Assembly: GCA_025200525.1 (NCBI GenBank)
Contig: CM045763.1
Coordinates: 156,246,246-156,310,245, forward strand
Direction: 5' to 3'
Length of the DNA stretch: 64,000 nucleotides
From: Camellia lanceoleosa
Taxonomy: Eukaryota > Streptophyta > Magnoliopsida > Ericales > Theaceae
Below, piece after piece: positions 48,101-56,815 of this stretch. A program made the position numbers and the translations under genes. Below the pieces are notes generated by a model. It was not told the DNA's origin. It did not search any database and was given only the letters and a program-made list of their open reading frames with translations. Numbering within the stretch: position 1 is the first letter of the stretch; every line of letters begins with the position of its first letter.

Positions 48101-51100
48101 TAAAAATATGCAATATAACATGAATTTCTAGAGTTTTAAGGATGATTGATTAATATTTGTAAGCCTACTTGTTTTTCATTTAGCATTAAATTTTTTTTTT
48201 TCCAGACATGTTTTATGTGCGTCTAAAATGATAGACATGTGTGTCCCATAAGTGTTCAAAGCTTGTCCAAGTTCAATATTTTTTTAAAATATATGGGCAT
48301 GTTTGGAAGTGTCCAATGAATATCGATATCCGACACTTGTCGGGCATAGACATGTCAAGCCACCTTGGTAGAAGTGTTTGTGCTTCTTAGACTATTCGTA
48401 ATTGTAAAAGCATCTATACTTTAATTTAATGTCAATTTTATTTAATTAATTAATTATTTTTTGTGGGGTTGCCTTCATATCTATAGGCCAGATACAAGGC
48501 GTATATTTGTAGATATTGGACTTGGATTTCATGTGGAGTTCACCTGGTTTGAAGCTCTAAATTATATAACTGTAAGGGAAGAAAAGCTAGCCAAGTAATT
48601 TCCCACACGGCCATATTTTTATGCCTTTTACCAATTGATTGAAATTGCTTGTTGAAAGTTTTTTTTTTTATATATATACATATATATATATTTTCTATTC
48701 CTTTTTTTATTTTTAAGTATAGTGACTGGGACCCAGGATGCATGGGTGAAGATATGGGTAACAACAAAATTGCATGCTGGAAAGGAATTAATTTACAGAA
48801 CAATTTGAAGTTCTTTGAGATTATTTAGAGTACCATCTCATGCTCTTTTGGAGTAGTTCCTTATGGACAAGTTCCACTTTCTCATATATCAAGTCTCTGT
48901 AATCACTACAAAGAATAGCTTATTCTGTTGACTGAACAGCAGAGCTATTGAATGTGGAACTGAATTTGTCATTTCATTATAGTTTGAGAGTTCAAATCCA
49001 TCTTTATTATACTGTTGTTCAATTATTATTTTTTTGTTCCTATTACTACAACTAGGAGATAATGTGGTTGAATCCAGAACTTATAGATCCATCTGGCATC
49101 CCCTTTTCTATCTCCAACCCACTCCGCATTGGGCTTTCCAATTTTAGCTATGAACATAATGGTTTGGTTCCTCAAATTTGAGGGGTAAAGGTTTCTGATT
49201 TCACTTGGTTATTTGGTTTTGTCTCCCTCCCATAATTGAAATCTTAGAAGCATGGATACGGACACACAACATGAATACGTCAACACAATAATTTTTAAAA
49301 AATATGGGATATCACCCGTTGGGAAAATGGACAAAATATATAGTTTTATACATGTATTATATGTTTAAAGACAATAAAAAAAATACAACATAATACTAAT
49401 TCTCAACGTCTAAAGGAGGGGAGCTTAATATGTATAATTTTTCATAGCTTTTATTTCATCATTGGATTTCAAATTATTTTCTTTAAACTTGTAATATGTT
49501 CCATTTGTGTCTAAGTGACAAACATGTGTCTCCCAATTGTGTTACATGTGTTGAGAAGTGTCTAACATGTTTCTGATAGGGACATGGTAATGTCTTAGAA
49601 GTTATGGCGCATGGGTACTTTAAAAATATTGCCTTATGAGTACCAGGTACTTACCTAATATGGATACACGTACTAGTGCGGCTACACATGTATGAGGTAC
49701 ACAAAATCTTAAGGTACGGCTTGGCTATGGGCCCCGTATGATATGGGTACGACTTGGATATTACATGGGTTTGTTTTGGGTGCTTTGTGGCATAAATGTA
49801 ATTTTAAAATGTAAAGGTACTGAAACAATTATATTGTGTCTATTTTTAGAAACTTCTAAAAATTATAAACTATTTTTACAGTTATTAAAAATATAAAAAA
49901 TACTTAGAACTCTTTTTTTTTAACTATTATAAAAAAAAACTTTGATTATTTTTTGCATTTGACTTTTTAACTGTTATATACTACAAATAATAAAAATATT
50001 CTTTTTAGGGACTTTTAAATATCTCGATGGCTATTCTATCTCCAACTACCTCGAGTTGTTCTTTCTCCTCCGTGGCGCAACTTCCATGCCACGTGGCCCA
50101 GTCAACTGTTTCCATTTAAGGTCCAAGCAACAATGTAAAGTAAAATGCCAATCTAGAAAGTTGCCCTTCATGGATATTTCTTAATCAGTATGTCAAGGAT
50201 CAGTAAGACACTTGCCTAAAGAGGAAATGTCTTTATTCTTTCATTTTCTTCTTTTGTTTCTTTCTTTCTTTCTTTTTGGAATAGGATCCCCACTAGTGTA
50301 GAATCTGGACTACTAGGTGCTGTTTGGACAGTAAAGTTCACCACAGGTTCCGTTTTGATGATCTGAATCATTTATTTTGTCGGACAGTTTGTTTATTTCA
50401 TTCACAAAAAAATTAGGTCAATTCGATAACTGTAACTTGTTCAATTAATTTTGTTTGTCACTAAAAAAATATATGGTGAATTACACTAATAGTCCCTATA
50501 GTTTGGGGCTTGTGTCACTTTGATCCCTGACTTTTCGATTGTGACACATTTGACTTTGAATTTTGAATCTTATTCCAAATACGGACAATTGAAGATACCA
50601 TTGTTCAATTCTAATGGCAAAGTCATCAATTTGCTAAAATATAAACTAATTTGACAAAAATAAATGCCAAAAAAATATTTTCAAAATTTTAAAAATAATT
50701 TCTATCCACCAAAGATAAAATTATGTAAAATTGATAAATCTTTTAGACATTTATTTATTTATTTATTATACCAAATTAATTTTTATTATGTATTTGGATG
50801 ATGATTATGTAATAGGTGGTTGTTGAGCTTTTAATGTATAATTGATATATTTAATATATGAAATGTTTTTAGTTTTGAATTTTTTTGATTTAATAGATTG
50901 GTTTAATAATGATATCAAAGTTGTCGCTATATTTGACTTTTGAAAAAATTGAAACTAATTTAATGAAAACAAAAACAACCACTCATTACATGATCATTAT
51001 CCAAATACATAATAAAAATTAATTTGGTTAAAAAAAAATAAATGTCTAAAAAATTTATTAATTTTACATAATTTTATCTTTAGTAGGTAGAATAATTTTT

Positions 51101-51872
51101 AAAAATTAAAAAATATTTTTTAACATTTATTTTTGTTAAATTGGTTTATATTTTATCAAATTATTGACTTTGTCTTTGAAATTGAGTAATGGTATCTTCA
51201 ATTGCCCTTATTTGGAACAAGATTCAAAATTCAGAGTCAAATGTATTACAATTGAAAAGTCAAGGACTAAAGTGATACAAGGCCCAAGCTATAGGGACCG
51301 TTAGTGTAATTCGCTCAAAAATATATGACTTATTTTTAAAAACACAATTGTTGTCTATTTTTTTGGTGAAAAATTGAACAAGTTACAATTATTGAATTGA
51401 CCTAATTTTTTATGCGAACGAAATACACGAAATGTCCAACAAAATGAACGGTTCGGATAATCAAAACGGGACCCGTGGTGAGCCCCATGAACCTAAACAG
51501 CGACCTTCAGTCTAAAATCTAGACTAGAGGGGATCCTTCTCATCCTTTTTATTATGTGTTTAATTGCTTGGTTATTGTAAATGAGGTCCGGTTCTTTTGT
51601 TTGGTTCTTGGTATGATACACATGTAAATTGATTATCAATAGATACTGCTCTTTCAGGAAAATAGAGGAGTACACACGCCTAATCGCATCAATCAAAACC
51701 CAGATTAAGATGGTATGTTAATTGTGATTTATATTTAATCTAGCTTTATCTTCCCTTCCCCACCCCTTATCTATTTCAAAACATTTGAAAACGCACTTCA
51801 TTTATTGGATCGATGTAGGTTTGTGAAGGGATACGGGAATTACTCCAACTTCCAGGAGAGGGGTCTTACTAA
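31946..51872 (+). CDS. UXT-like prefoldin subunit gene, 3' four exons, carrying a 15.5-kb intronic retrotransposon
   Basis: UXT-type proteins are alpha-class prefoldin subunits of the R2TP/prefoldin-like chaperone complex, acting in cytoplasm and nucleus. Four exons read in one continuous frame: 31946-32047, 48487-48594, 51658-51712 and 51819-51872, all with GT/AG borders. They encode 105 residues ending in a stop: SDLRKNIENLEKN and VNIGSKVYMQADV, then PDTRRIFVDIGLGFHVEFTW, then a second coiled-coil helix REEKLAKKIEEYTRLIA and the tail GIRELLQLPGE. The family is usually about 150 residues, so roughly 50 N-terminal residues are missing. The frame has no stop or frameshift. Its first visible intron holds element A in antisense; its second holds a 1.25-kb foldback element. 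It may be functional if its 5' exons lie upstream of the cluster. Confidence 0.85.
32349..32353. other. Target site duplication of element A, left copy (ATGGG)
   Basis: ATGGG directly precedes the LTR start TGTAGACC and recurs at 47831-47835 directly after the other LTR end. Confidence 0.85.
32581..32812. mobile_element. MITE-like insertion in the 3' LTR of element A
   Basis: The other LTR reads CCTAAATATT straight into TTGTTTTGGG. Here about 230 bp (AGCCCCGTTTGGTAGAGTC... ending in a T/A-rich tract) is inserted, with AAATATT on both sides as a likely target duplication. It has no coding capacity and is AT-rich. Exact ends are uncertain by a few bases. Confidence 0.6.
36255..36460 (-). promoter_or_regulatory. 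U3 promoter of the 3' LTR of element A
   Basis: Minus strand order: a GTGGTCGGCCAACC cluster (36460-36393), near-palindrome CCATACATGTGTATAG (36328-36313), then TATAAGAGGG (TATA at 36260-36255). The same arrangement occurs in the 5' LTR at 46957-47110. Confidence 0.5.
37181..37193 (-). promoter_or_regulatory. Polypurine tract of element A
   Basis: The minus strand reads AAAGAGGGGCAAC directly before the 3' LTR. Confidence 0.8.
37520..38560 (-). repeat. Tandem array of 27/28-bp units in the 3' UTR of element A
   Basis: The early part (37520-37750) is a simple array of about 26-28-bp GTGATAGATACACAAAG units. From 37750 on it becomes a dimer of 27 + 28 bp, alternating GAACGAAGTGTGATAGATAC and GAACATGTGTGATAGATAC. 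Each unit has the dyad GTGT-GATAGAT-ACAC. One short segment (38112-38126) is inverted relative to the rest. Reading frames here are repeat artefacts. Confidence 0.9.
38640..39620 (-). other. Unrecognised internal segment of element A
   Basis: It begins with a block also present at the end of the B-type 3' UTR (CGTACATATAATATCGTGC) and ends in a block shared with 1000-1130. In between, the minus strand has a 92-codon open frame (38955-39233) containing SALPEHRPWQRYLGC and WLMPRTQRFEISETKVWF, which looks protein-like but matches nothing I know. It occupies the place where the B element has its PMD gene. Part of it is also present in copy D. Confidence 0.35.
39640..40260 (+). pseudogene. Remnant of the antisense DUF7745-like gene in element A
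   Basis: The plus strand matches 23590-24096 of the better copy: intron start, T/C-rich intron (TTTTTCTCTCAGCACACATC), then exon 2 beginning TGGTTGATGGATAAACAGG. Exon 1 is absent. A 21-22-bp array (40110-40215) has grown inside the region. No open frame is left. Confidence 0.5.
40110..40215. repeat. 21-bp tandem repeat
   Basis: Five units of ATGGTGCCCTTTCTGGCAAGT. A shorter, inverted relative lies at 250-315 in copy D. Confidence 0.85.
40905..41045. repeat. T-rich low-complexity tract
   Basis: Runs of TTTTC and TTTTCTTT with occasional CATTTC. The equivalent place in the B element (24405-24425) has only a short TTTTTCTTTATTTCC, so this is an expansion specific to element A. Confidence 0.8.
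41103..41290 (-). pseudogene. Integrase C-terminal remnant of element A
   Basis: The minus strand aligns with the last 60 codons of the integrase at 24481-24660: the equivalents of IHDPRGKFRPNW and of the MDLDGLE segment are recognisable but frameshifted and interrupted by stops. The catalytic core is gone. Confidence 0.65.
41300..41760 (-). pseudogene. Protease-RT spacer and start of reverse transcriptase, element A
   Basis: The minus strand has a 156-codon open frame (41233-41703) with DFKKYFARSCEDLCGIALEI followed by VQHKITLSLKTRPL. This corresponds to the start of Ty3/gypsy reverse transcriptase, usually FAWSYEDMPGIDP followed by HxLPL and RPVKQ. Downstream the expected RT is replaced by two diverged repeats of about 30 residues (SKEARQAKFEAALELGARKS and SKEAWKARSEVALELGAKMS), then a lysine-rich tail leading to the integrase remnant. 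The polymerase, RNase H and integrase core are deleted. Confidence 0.6.
41761..42285 (-). other. Degenerate internal region of element A
   Basis: It contains two 60-bp direct repeats with AGAACTTCTGGCACAACTGGC and AGATCTTCTGGCACAACTGGC cores (about 41935 and 42010) and GACTGACTC-type short repeats (42120-42220). No protein can be followed. It probably corresponds to the protease region. Confidence 0.4.
42290..43140 (-). pseudogene. gag with zinc-knuckle-like motif, element A
   Basis: Starting about 40 bp after the primer binding site, the minus strand reads ELMGTIKDLQRTVADLAFGI (coiled-coil-like N-terminus), a stop, a 149-codon open stretch (42986-42540) with GPYEHLQWAVEVLKTEG and FTPLYMSLSTALRVLIEKRH followed by LKPLEP, another stop, then HDPAKYCAFHQQAGHGTDTC and the IQDLIGDGVI motif. 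The Cys/His pattern is C-x2-H-x4-H-x4-C, as in Ogre-type gag, not the usual CCHC. The central gag core seen at 27523-28239 is missing here, so gag is internally deleted. Confidence 0.7.
43156..43181 (-). promoter_or_regulatory. Primer binding site of element A
   Basis: The minus strand reads TGGCGACTTTGTTGGGGACT followed by CGAACC, starting 5 bp after the LTR end. Its complement has the GGTTCGA T-arm sequence and CCA end of a tRNA, so about 26 nt pair with the tRNA. Ogre elements are reported to use tRNA-Arg. Confidence 0.75.
43187..47830 (-). repeat. 5' LTR of element A (4644 bp)
   Basis: It is collinear with 32354-37180. It contains the AATTAGCTAA-rich zone (44340-44520), GTGGTCGGCC cluster (44675-44775), the U3 promoter with palindrome CCATACACGTGTACGG (47030-47015) and TATA (46962-46957), and TAGTCTACG motifs (47395-47640). 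It has a private 118-bp tandem duplication at 45190-45425 and lacks the MITE of its partner. The U3 is about 130 bp shorter near 47110. Confidence 0.92.
45190..45425. repeat. 118-bp tandem duplication in the 5' LTR of element A
   Basis: AAGTTAGAGTCCTTAGGCAT starts at 45190 and again at 45308. The partner LTR has a single copy (34568-34685), so the duplication arose after insertion or during it. Confidence 0.85.
47831..47835. other. Target site duplication of element A, right copy (ATGGG)
   Basis: ATGGG directly follows the LTR end AATCTACA and matches 32349-32353. Joining the flanks gives an uninterrupted intron of about 0.95 kb. Confidence 0.85.
47960..48390 (+). repeat. Interspersed repeat, copy 1 (in host intron)
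   Basis: An AT-rich segment with GACACG- and GACATGT-type motifs at both ends and a middle shared with 49240-49600 (ATATGG...ACATGTGT...GTGTC...). It looks like a decayed non-autonomous element. No coding capacity. Confidence 0.45.
48487..48594 (+). CDS. UXT-like gene, second visible exon
   Basis: The acceptor is CTATAG and the donor GTAATT. It encodes the central beta-hairpin and start of the second helix (PDTRRIFVDIGLGFHVEFTW ... REEKLA). It joins the previous exon in phase to give DVPDTR. Confidence 0.88.
49240..49600 (+). repeat. Interspersed repeat, copy 2 (in host intron)
   Basis: It has the same layout and shared blocks as 47960-48390 (CATGGATACGGACACAC ... ACAAACATGTGTCTCCCA ... GTGTCTAACATG), in the same orientation. 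Diverged. Confidence 0.45.
50283..51537. mobile_element. Foldback (long inverted repeat) element, possibly two nested MITEs
   Basis: The left arm begins AGGATCCCCACTAGT and the right arm ends ACTAGAGGGGATCCT. The arms pair for about 550 bp around a spacer of about 150 bp. Within them, an inner pair of ends (GGTGAATTACACTAATAGTC near 50472 and its complement near 51310) marks what looks like a separate palindromic element inserted into the centre of an outer one. It has no coding capacity. Family not assigned. Confidence 0.75.
51658..51712 (+). CDS. UXT-like gene, third visible exon
   Basis: The acceptor is CTTTCAG and the donor GTATGT. It encodes KIEEYTRLIASIKTQIKM, the second coiled-coil helix of an alpha-class prefoldin subunit. 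Confidence 0.88.
51819..51872 (+). CDS. UXT-like gene, last exon
   Basis: The acceptor is GATGTAG. It encodes VCEGIRELLQLPGEGSY and a TAA stop, matching the conserved C-terminal IRELLQLP of plant UXT-like proteins. The 3' UTR follows. No single clear polyadenylation signal was identified. Confidence 0.88.
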   Translation, partial: VCEGIRELLQLPGEGSY

Positions 51873-53569
51873 ACGAGAGTTCTCAAATTTTGTATAACTC
51901 AGTTCTTACTGCTGCTTTGCTAGCATATCTACACAGTGAAGATAGAGAGAAGAAAACAAGGACGGACAAATGAGGTTTGTTATGGACCTGTATTTTTGTG
52001 GTGTTTCTATAAATAGAAGACGGTATTGCTATCACAGAGGTGTCAATATTGTGAAGTTAATGTACTATACTTTTGTGGAAATAGAAAAAAATTAATTCTA
52101 GTATGGATTGCATTTAAATTCAACAGTTGATGGCTTGTGTTCATTGGTGTTGACAATCTATTGCCATGTTTGATTCCCGAATAGAATCATATGGGCTAAC
52201 TTATCTTGGGTGAACATTTTAGTCATTCAATTGTAAAAAAGTTATCTTGAGCTAAGATGTTTCGTCTCCATAAGGCAAAATAATTCTACAATACACCAAT
52301 CTTAGCTTAAGACCATTACTTGAATTAGGTGGGATTGATCGATCTACATCAATAATTTATAATGTGAAAGCAATAAATAGCATTATACACATGTTGAGCA
52401 CACTTACCTCTATATATAGAGTTGTTGCTATATATAACCATCTCCAGCGGGGCGCTAAAGACACTGCCAATGTCATGTTTTAGCTAGATTTCCTAAAATT
52501 TACACTCTAGTGGTTTGTCAAAAGACTTGCCAAATTAAGGCTAACATCATTTATCATTTCACGTTTGTTAAGATGTTCTCCAATATCCTAACAAAAAGTA
52601 TTTGAGTCATACAATTTCAATCATTAATATCAAATTGGGCCACCCTGCGAGATCATATCAGAAAGAAGAAGAAGAAGAGAGAGAATGAAGATTGTGTTGT
52701 TAAGTTGGAGATTCAACTGAGTAAAGCATGCTAGAAATCTTATGATCTGGCAATGCTATAATCCATCACATCATCAAATTCAACTATAATCTGTCTCTCT
52801 TATTTGGTTTTCTCAACAAAATCATACAATCACATACTCAAAAAACATACCCAAATATTCATCAATAAAAACACATATCCAACCCAGAAAAATACCATAA
52901 AATTGACCAGAAACCAATCACAAACCATGAAAACTTGTATTAGCAAAAAAAATTCTTGAAATCACATCGAAAATGCCCCCAAATTCCCCAATGTCCCAAA
53001 ATAGGCAAGACCCATTTTCCAACACCTCGAGGGCCACCCAAGATTCACTTCTTCAGCAAAGATTGATGTATAAAGAATTAGATCGAGATCCTGGTGTACT
53101 TCAAGCTTCTCTGAATCATTAAACAAATACGACCCAGAGTAACAAACTCAACCCAGAGGATCAAAACTCAATATGAAAGGGTGGACCACCAAACCTCCAT
53201 TATACAACTACAATCATGAGAGAGAAAGACAGAGAGAGAAAGAGAGAGTACACCATGTTCATCGGCAAGAAGACCACATACCAGCACAAAGAGTCTGTGA
53301 GATCATGAGAGAGATATAAAGATATAGACCCTAGGGTTTGGGGATAAAAGAGGGGAGACTAGAGTTTTCGATAAGAGATAGAATAGAGAAAAAAAATAGA
53401 GATATTCATGTTTGATTGAATTGAGAAATGAAGAAATAAAAGAGGCTAGCACACATTTAGATGGAGGGGTGTGGTGAGAAAATAAAAAAGAAATAATGAA
53501 ATCTCTCACTTGTTTGGATGATTAAGTGAGAAATTGTGAGAGATGGTGAGAAAAAAATCTCACTAACAT

Positions 53570-53723
53570 TGTGCTTGGTTGGGAGATTTAGAAAGAGATT
53601 TGAAAAGAGAAAAAGAAACAATGTGTGAAACTAAGTGAAATATAGGTATATTTTATTCACATTTCACCTACCTTTTCTCTTTCCATTTTCAAATCCCTTC
53701 GTAAATCCCCCAACCAAACACAG
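53570..53723. mobile_element. Small MITE with terminal inverted repeats
   Basis: The left end TGTGCTTGGTTGGGAGATTT and the right end (complement TGTGTTTGGTTGGGGGATTT) pair imperfectly for about 45 bp, 154 bp in total. No coding capacity. Confidence 0.65.
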
Positions 53724-54611
53724 CATAAAGCTGTGTTTTGTTTCTCACCAAAAGTGGTGAAATTTGGTAAGAAAAGAAATGAGTTTAATGAAACTTTTCT
53801 AAAATATCAAAATTATCTTATGGTGGAAAAAATTGAGAAATAACTTATTAATATGGAAAGTTATTTTAGTAAAATAAAATAAAATAAGATATTTTCTTTT
53901 CTTGTTTTTTGTCTTATTGACTATATCTAAATAAGATAAGTAAGAAATCACATTATCTTCTCTTTTATTCATCCAAACACAATAATGAGAAATCATAATC
54001 ACTTCCATTCTTTTTCTCACTACTATAATAATTTTTTCCCATTTTTTCACCTCAGGATCCAAAAGTTTATGTATTGAACACCCAACTGTCAAAAATTTAG
54101 CAATCGAACAATATTTCCATACCTTATCAAAAACAAGCATTTGCACTGTTGTGATAGTGTTATTTCTACAATGTAAATATCAAATTGTGAGTTTAACATT
54201 ATCACACATCGTTAGCATAAATTTAGGAGTTTTTTCTTAAAGAGTTAAAAAAAAAATTATGAACAGTAAGATTCTTCAATTTAAAGCTACTTTTTAAGAA
54301 ATGAAGAACAAGTGCCATAAAAGATGAGTAGTGTTGAAGGCTACCAAAAAACCTCTCACCAAACTGAGAAGATATTTGATGGTTTTGAAGGAATAAGCCA
54401 CCAAAAATGATAGAGATCCTAAAAATTCTACCAAAAGTTCTACCAAATGTCTCACCTGGGTATGAGACCCACATGGGACCCACATTGTGTGGTTCCCCCA
54501 CCTATGTGACACATTTGGTAGAATCTTTGGTGTAATCTTTAGAGTCTCTAGCATTACTCATAATCCACACTATTGATATTTATACTTGTCCAATTATCTT
54601 TTAAAAGACTA

Positions 54612-54890
54612 AGTAGTTGTTTGGGATGTGCTATATAAGTTCACTTTTTGACTTTTTAGTTAAAAAAGTAGAGAAAAAAAGATGTATGCTTGGGATAACT
54701 TTTTGACTTTTTACGAAAAGATGTGTAATAAAATATTATAGTAAAATCAAAATGACCATTTTACCCTTTTGACTTTTTGACTTTTTGACTTTTTAGGTAG
54801 TTGAATTCAAAGGGTATAATAATAGTATAGACTTTTTAAGTTTTTTAGTAACTTTTTAACTTTTTAGCTCTTTAGTTTATCCCAAAGTGA
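54612..54890. mobile_element. MITE-like element with GACTTTTT repeats
   Basis: The ends TAGTTGTTTGGGAT and ATCCCAAAGTGA pair in part. The interior has repeated TTTTTGACTTTTTGA units (54768-54800). Confidence 0.45.
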
Positions 54891-55199
54891 TAGATTTACT
54901 ATTTAAATTAATAAAAATCAAATTAAAATAACATTGCATATATGTGCTCCAGTACGATTACATCATGTTTGGCAACTTGGATCTTGATTAAAATAGTTAA
55001 TAAAGACGAAAAAAATGACCAAAATAACTAATAAGACAAAATGTCACATCTTACACTTCAATCAATCATTTTTTCTTTGACAACCATATCTATTCAACTA
55101 AAAGAAATCCACAATTCAACCCAAACACAATTTTTTTTCATCTCATAAAATAGTTAAAAAGTTAAAATAAAAAAATTAAAATAGCCAAATTCATATAGC

Positions 55200-56815
55200 G
55201 ATCTCGGTTTTGACCCGATTCTTGGGGTATCCCGGACTCGGGTTTAATGCTTTCATATTGTTGTTTACCCATTGCTTCCCTTGTATCTCTTTGAAATTGG
55301 CTTTGGGGTTATTGTGGTTGTGTTTGGGCAGCTTGGTCGATTGTTTTTCAAACCTTATGTTTCCCAGAATTTTGGTCCTCCACTCGAGTGACCCTTCCTG
55401 CGCTTGAGTGGGATTTGCAAACTCTCAGTACTTCTACAGGTCTGCAAAACTACTGGGAGAGTGATTTCTACATTGGAGCGGTGTGTCATACGCTAGAGCG
55501 GGTGGGCGCTTGAGCGTCCTTTCTTGTGCTCAAGCAGTGAGCGTCATGTTCATTGTGTCTTGGCATTCGAGCGGCCTTTCTTGCGCTCGAGCGGAACAAC
55601 TTATTATGTCTGACGCTCGAGCGTCAACTCTTGTGCTCGAGCAGACTATGCGTATATCAAATCCCGAAAATGACTTTTTACATCACTTTTTTGGATCTTT
55701 TCTCCCTAAAACCTAAAGTTGAGACTCTCTCTCTCCACAAGATACTTTGTCTTTTCTTTCTCTCTACATTTTCACCTAGTTTTAGTGATTTCTTCATCCT
55801 AATCCCTTTGATAAAAAGGTAGACCATCTTAAGATCTCCATTTTGATCTGAATAGAGTTGGATTTAGGCATCTTTGAAGTTTCATCCTTGCTTGGCTCGT
55901 CTTCTCTCTTTGAGGTGTGGACTCTCTATACCTTAATATGAGTTTTAACTTGGTTATAGGTTGTTATGTGAAAATGGTGAGATTTGGGGGTGTTTTGAGC
56001 AAACCTAGGGTTTGGATCCAAGTTTGAAAAGAGGGGTTTCTATGTAGGTGTAATAAAAATGATTATGGGGTTTGGATATGAGGTCATGTTGGGTTAAAAT
56101 AGTTGATTTTGGCCTTGTTTGGATATGAGGTCATCTTGTTGGATTTGTTTAATCACTCACCTATGGAAATTTGATGATTTATCGGTTATAGAGATTGTGT
56201 ATCAATTTAGAAATATCTGTTTTGGGCTATCGGTGGAGAATAGTCAAGATTGTTGTAGACATTACATGTGGATTAGGCGAATTGAAACTAATCCCTTAAC
56301 TATTATCATTGAATATGATTATGAATGATATACACTGTATATGTATGATATTTAGGAGGAGAAATGGGATGCACTCCATGTTTCGAGGAGAAGAAAGGGG
56401 ATGGACTCCATTGAACTAAGTTGGGCTGTGTGTCTAGGGTGAAAGTCCCGAAAACCATTTGTATACATGGGTGCCGATTCCCGCGGATGAAATTTCTGTA
56501 AAATGAAAAATAGAAGTAAATGTATTTGTATGATGATTTTATCTGTTAGAAACTTGCGAGGTGTAACCTTTGTTGACGGGTTAAATGCAGTGGATGTATT
56601 TATTGAACCAAAATGAATGAATTGAGATGCGAGTTTGGCATAACATGTTTTTTGGAAAGAGTTATAAAAATTTGTTCGTAGGACAATGAACGTGTCCATC
56701 ATACTTATGTCTTGTTAATTATTATATATTGTGTTAGTATGCTTCTTTTGGGTTTTGGCTCACCCTACCTAGGAACCATTTTCAAGTGTTGGAGACATGC
56801 CTCCGCCGAGACAGT
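55200..56815 (+). repeat. Degenerate LTR-like sequence of another family
   Basis: It holds a cluster of CGCTCGAGCG-type dyads (55440-55650: GCGCTCGAGCGGAA, GACGCTCGAGCGTC and others), then a leader rich in CTCTCTCTCC (55720-55780), and a region with GGGATGGACTCCATTG-type repeats (56360-56415). This layout resembles the LTRs of other plant Ty3/gypsy families. No ends were identified and no protein is present. Confidence 0.4.

Larger units (their letters stand above)
48595..51657 (+). other. Intron of the UXT-like gene
   Basis: 3.06 kb, AT-rich, containing a (TA)n/T-tract (48658-48695), the second interspersed repeat (49240-49600) and a 1.25-kb foldback element (50283-51537). No other gene is seen. 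Confidence 0.7.
51873..55199. other. Intergenic AT-rich region with MITEs
   Basis: It contains the 3' UTR of the UXT-like gene, a segment starting CCATCTCCAGCGGGGC (52439) typical of transposon ends, a GA-rich stretch (53215-53250), and several short inverted-repeat elements between 53560 and 55200. No protein-coding gene is recognised. Confidence 0.55.

Noticed and set aside
51493..51696. Minus-strand 67-codon frame
   Set aside because: It overlaps the third visible exon of the UXT-like gene in antisense and the foldback arm; no protein features.
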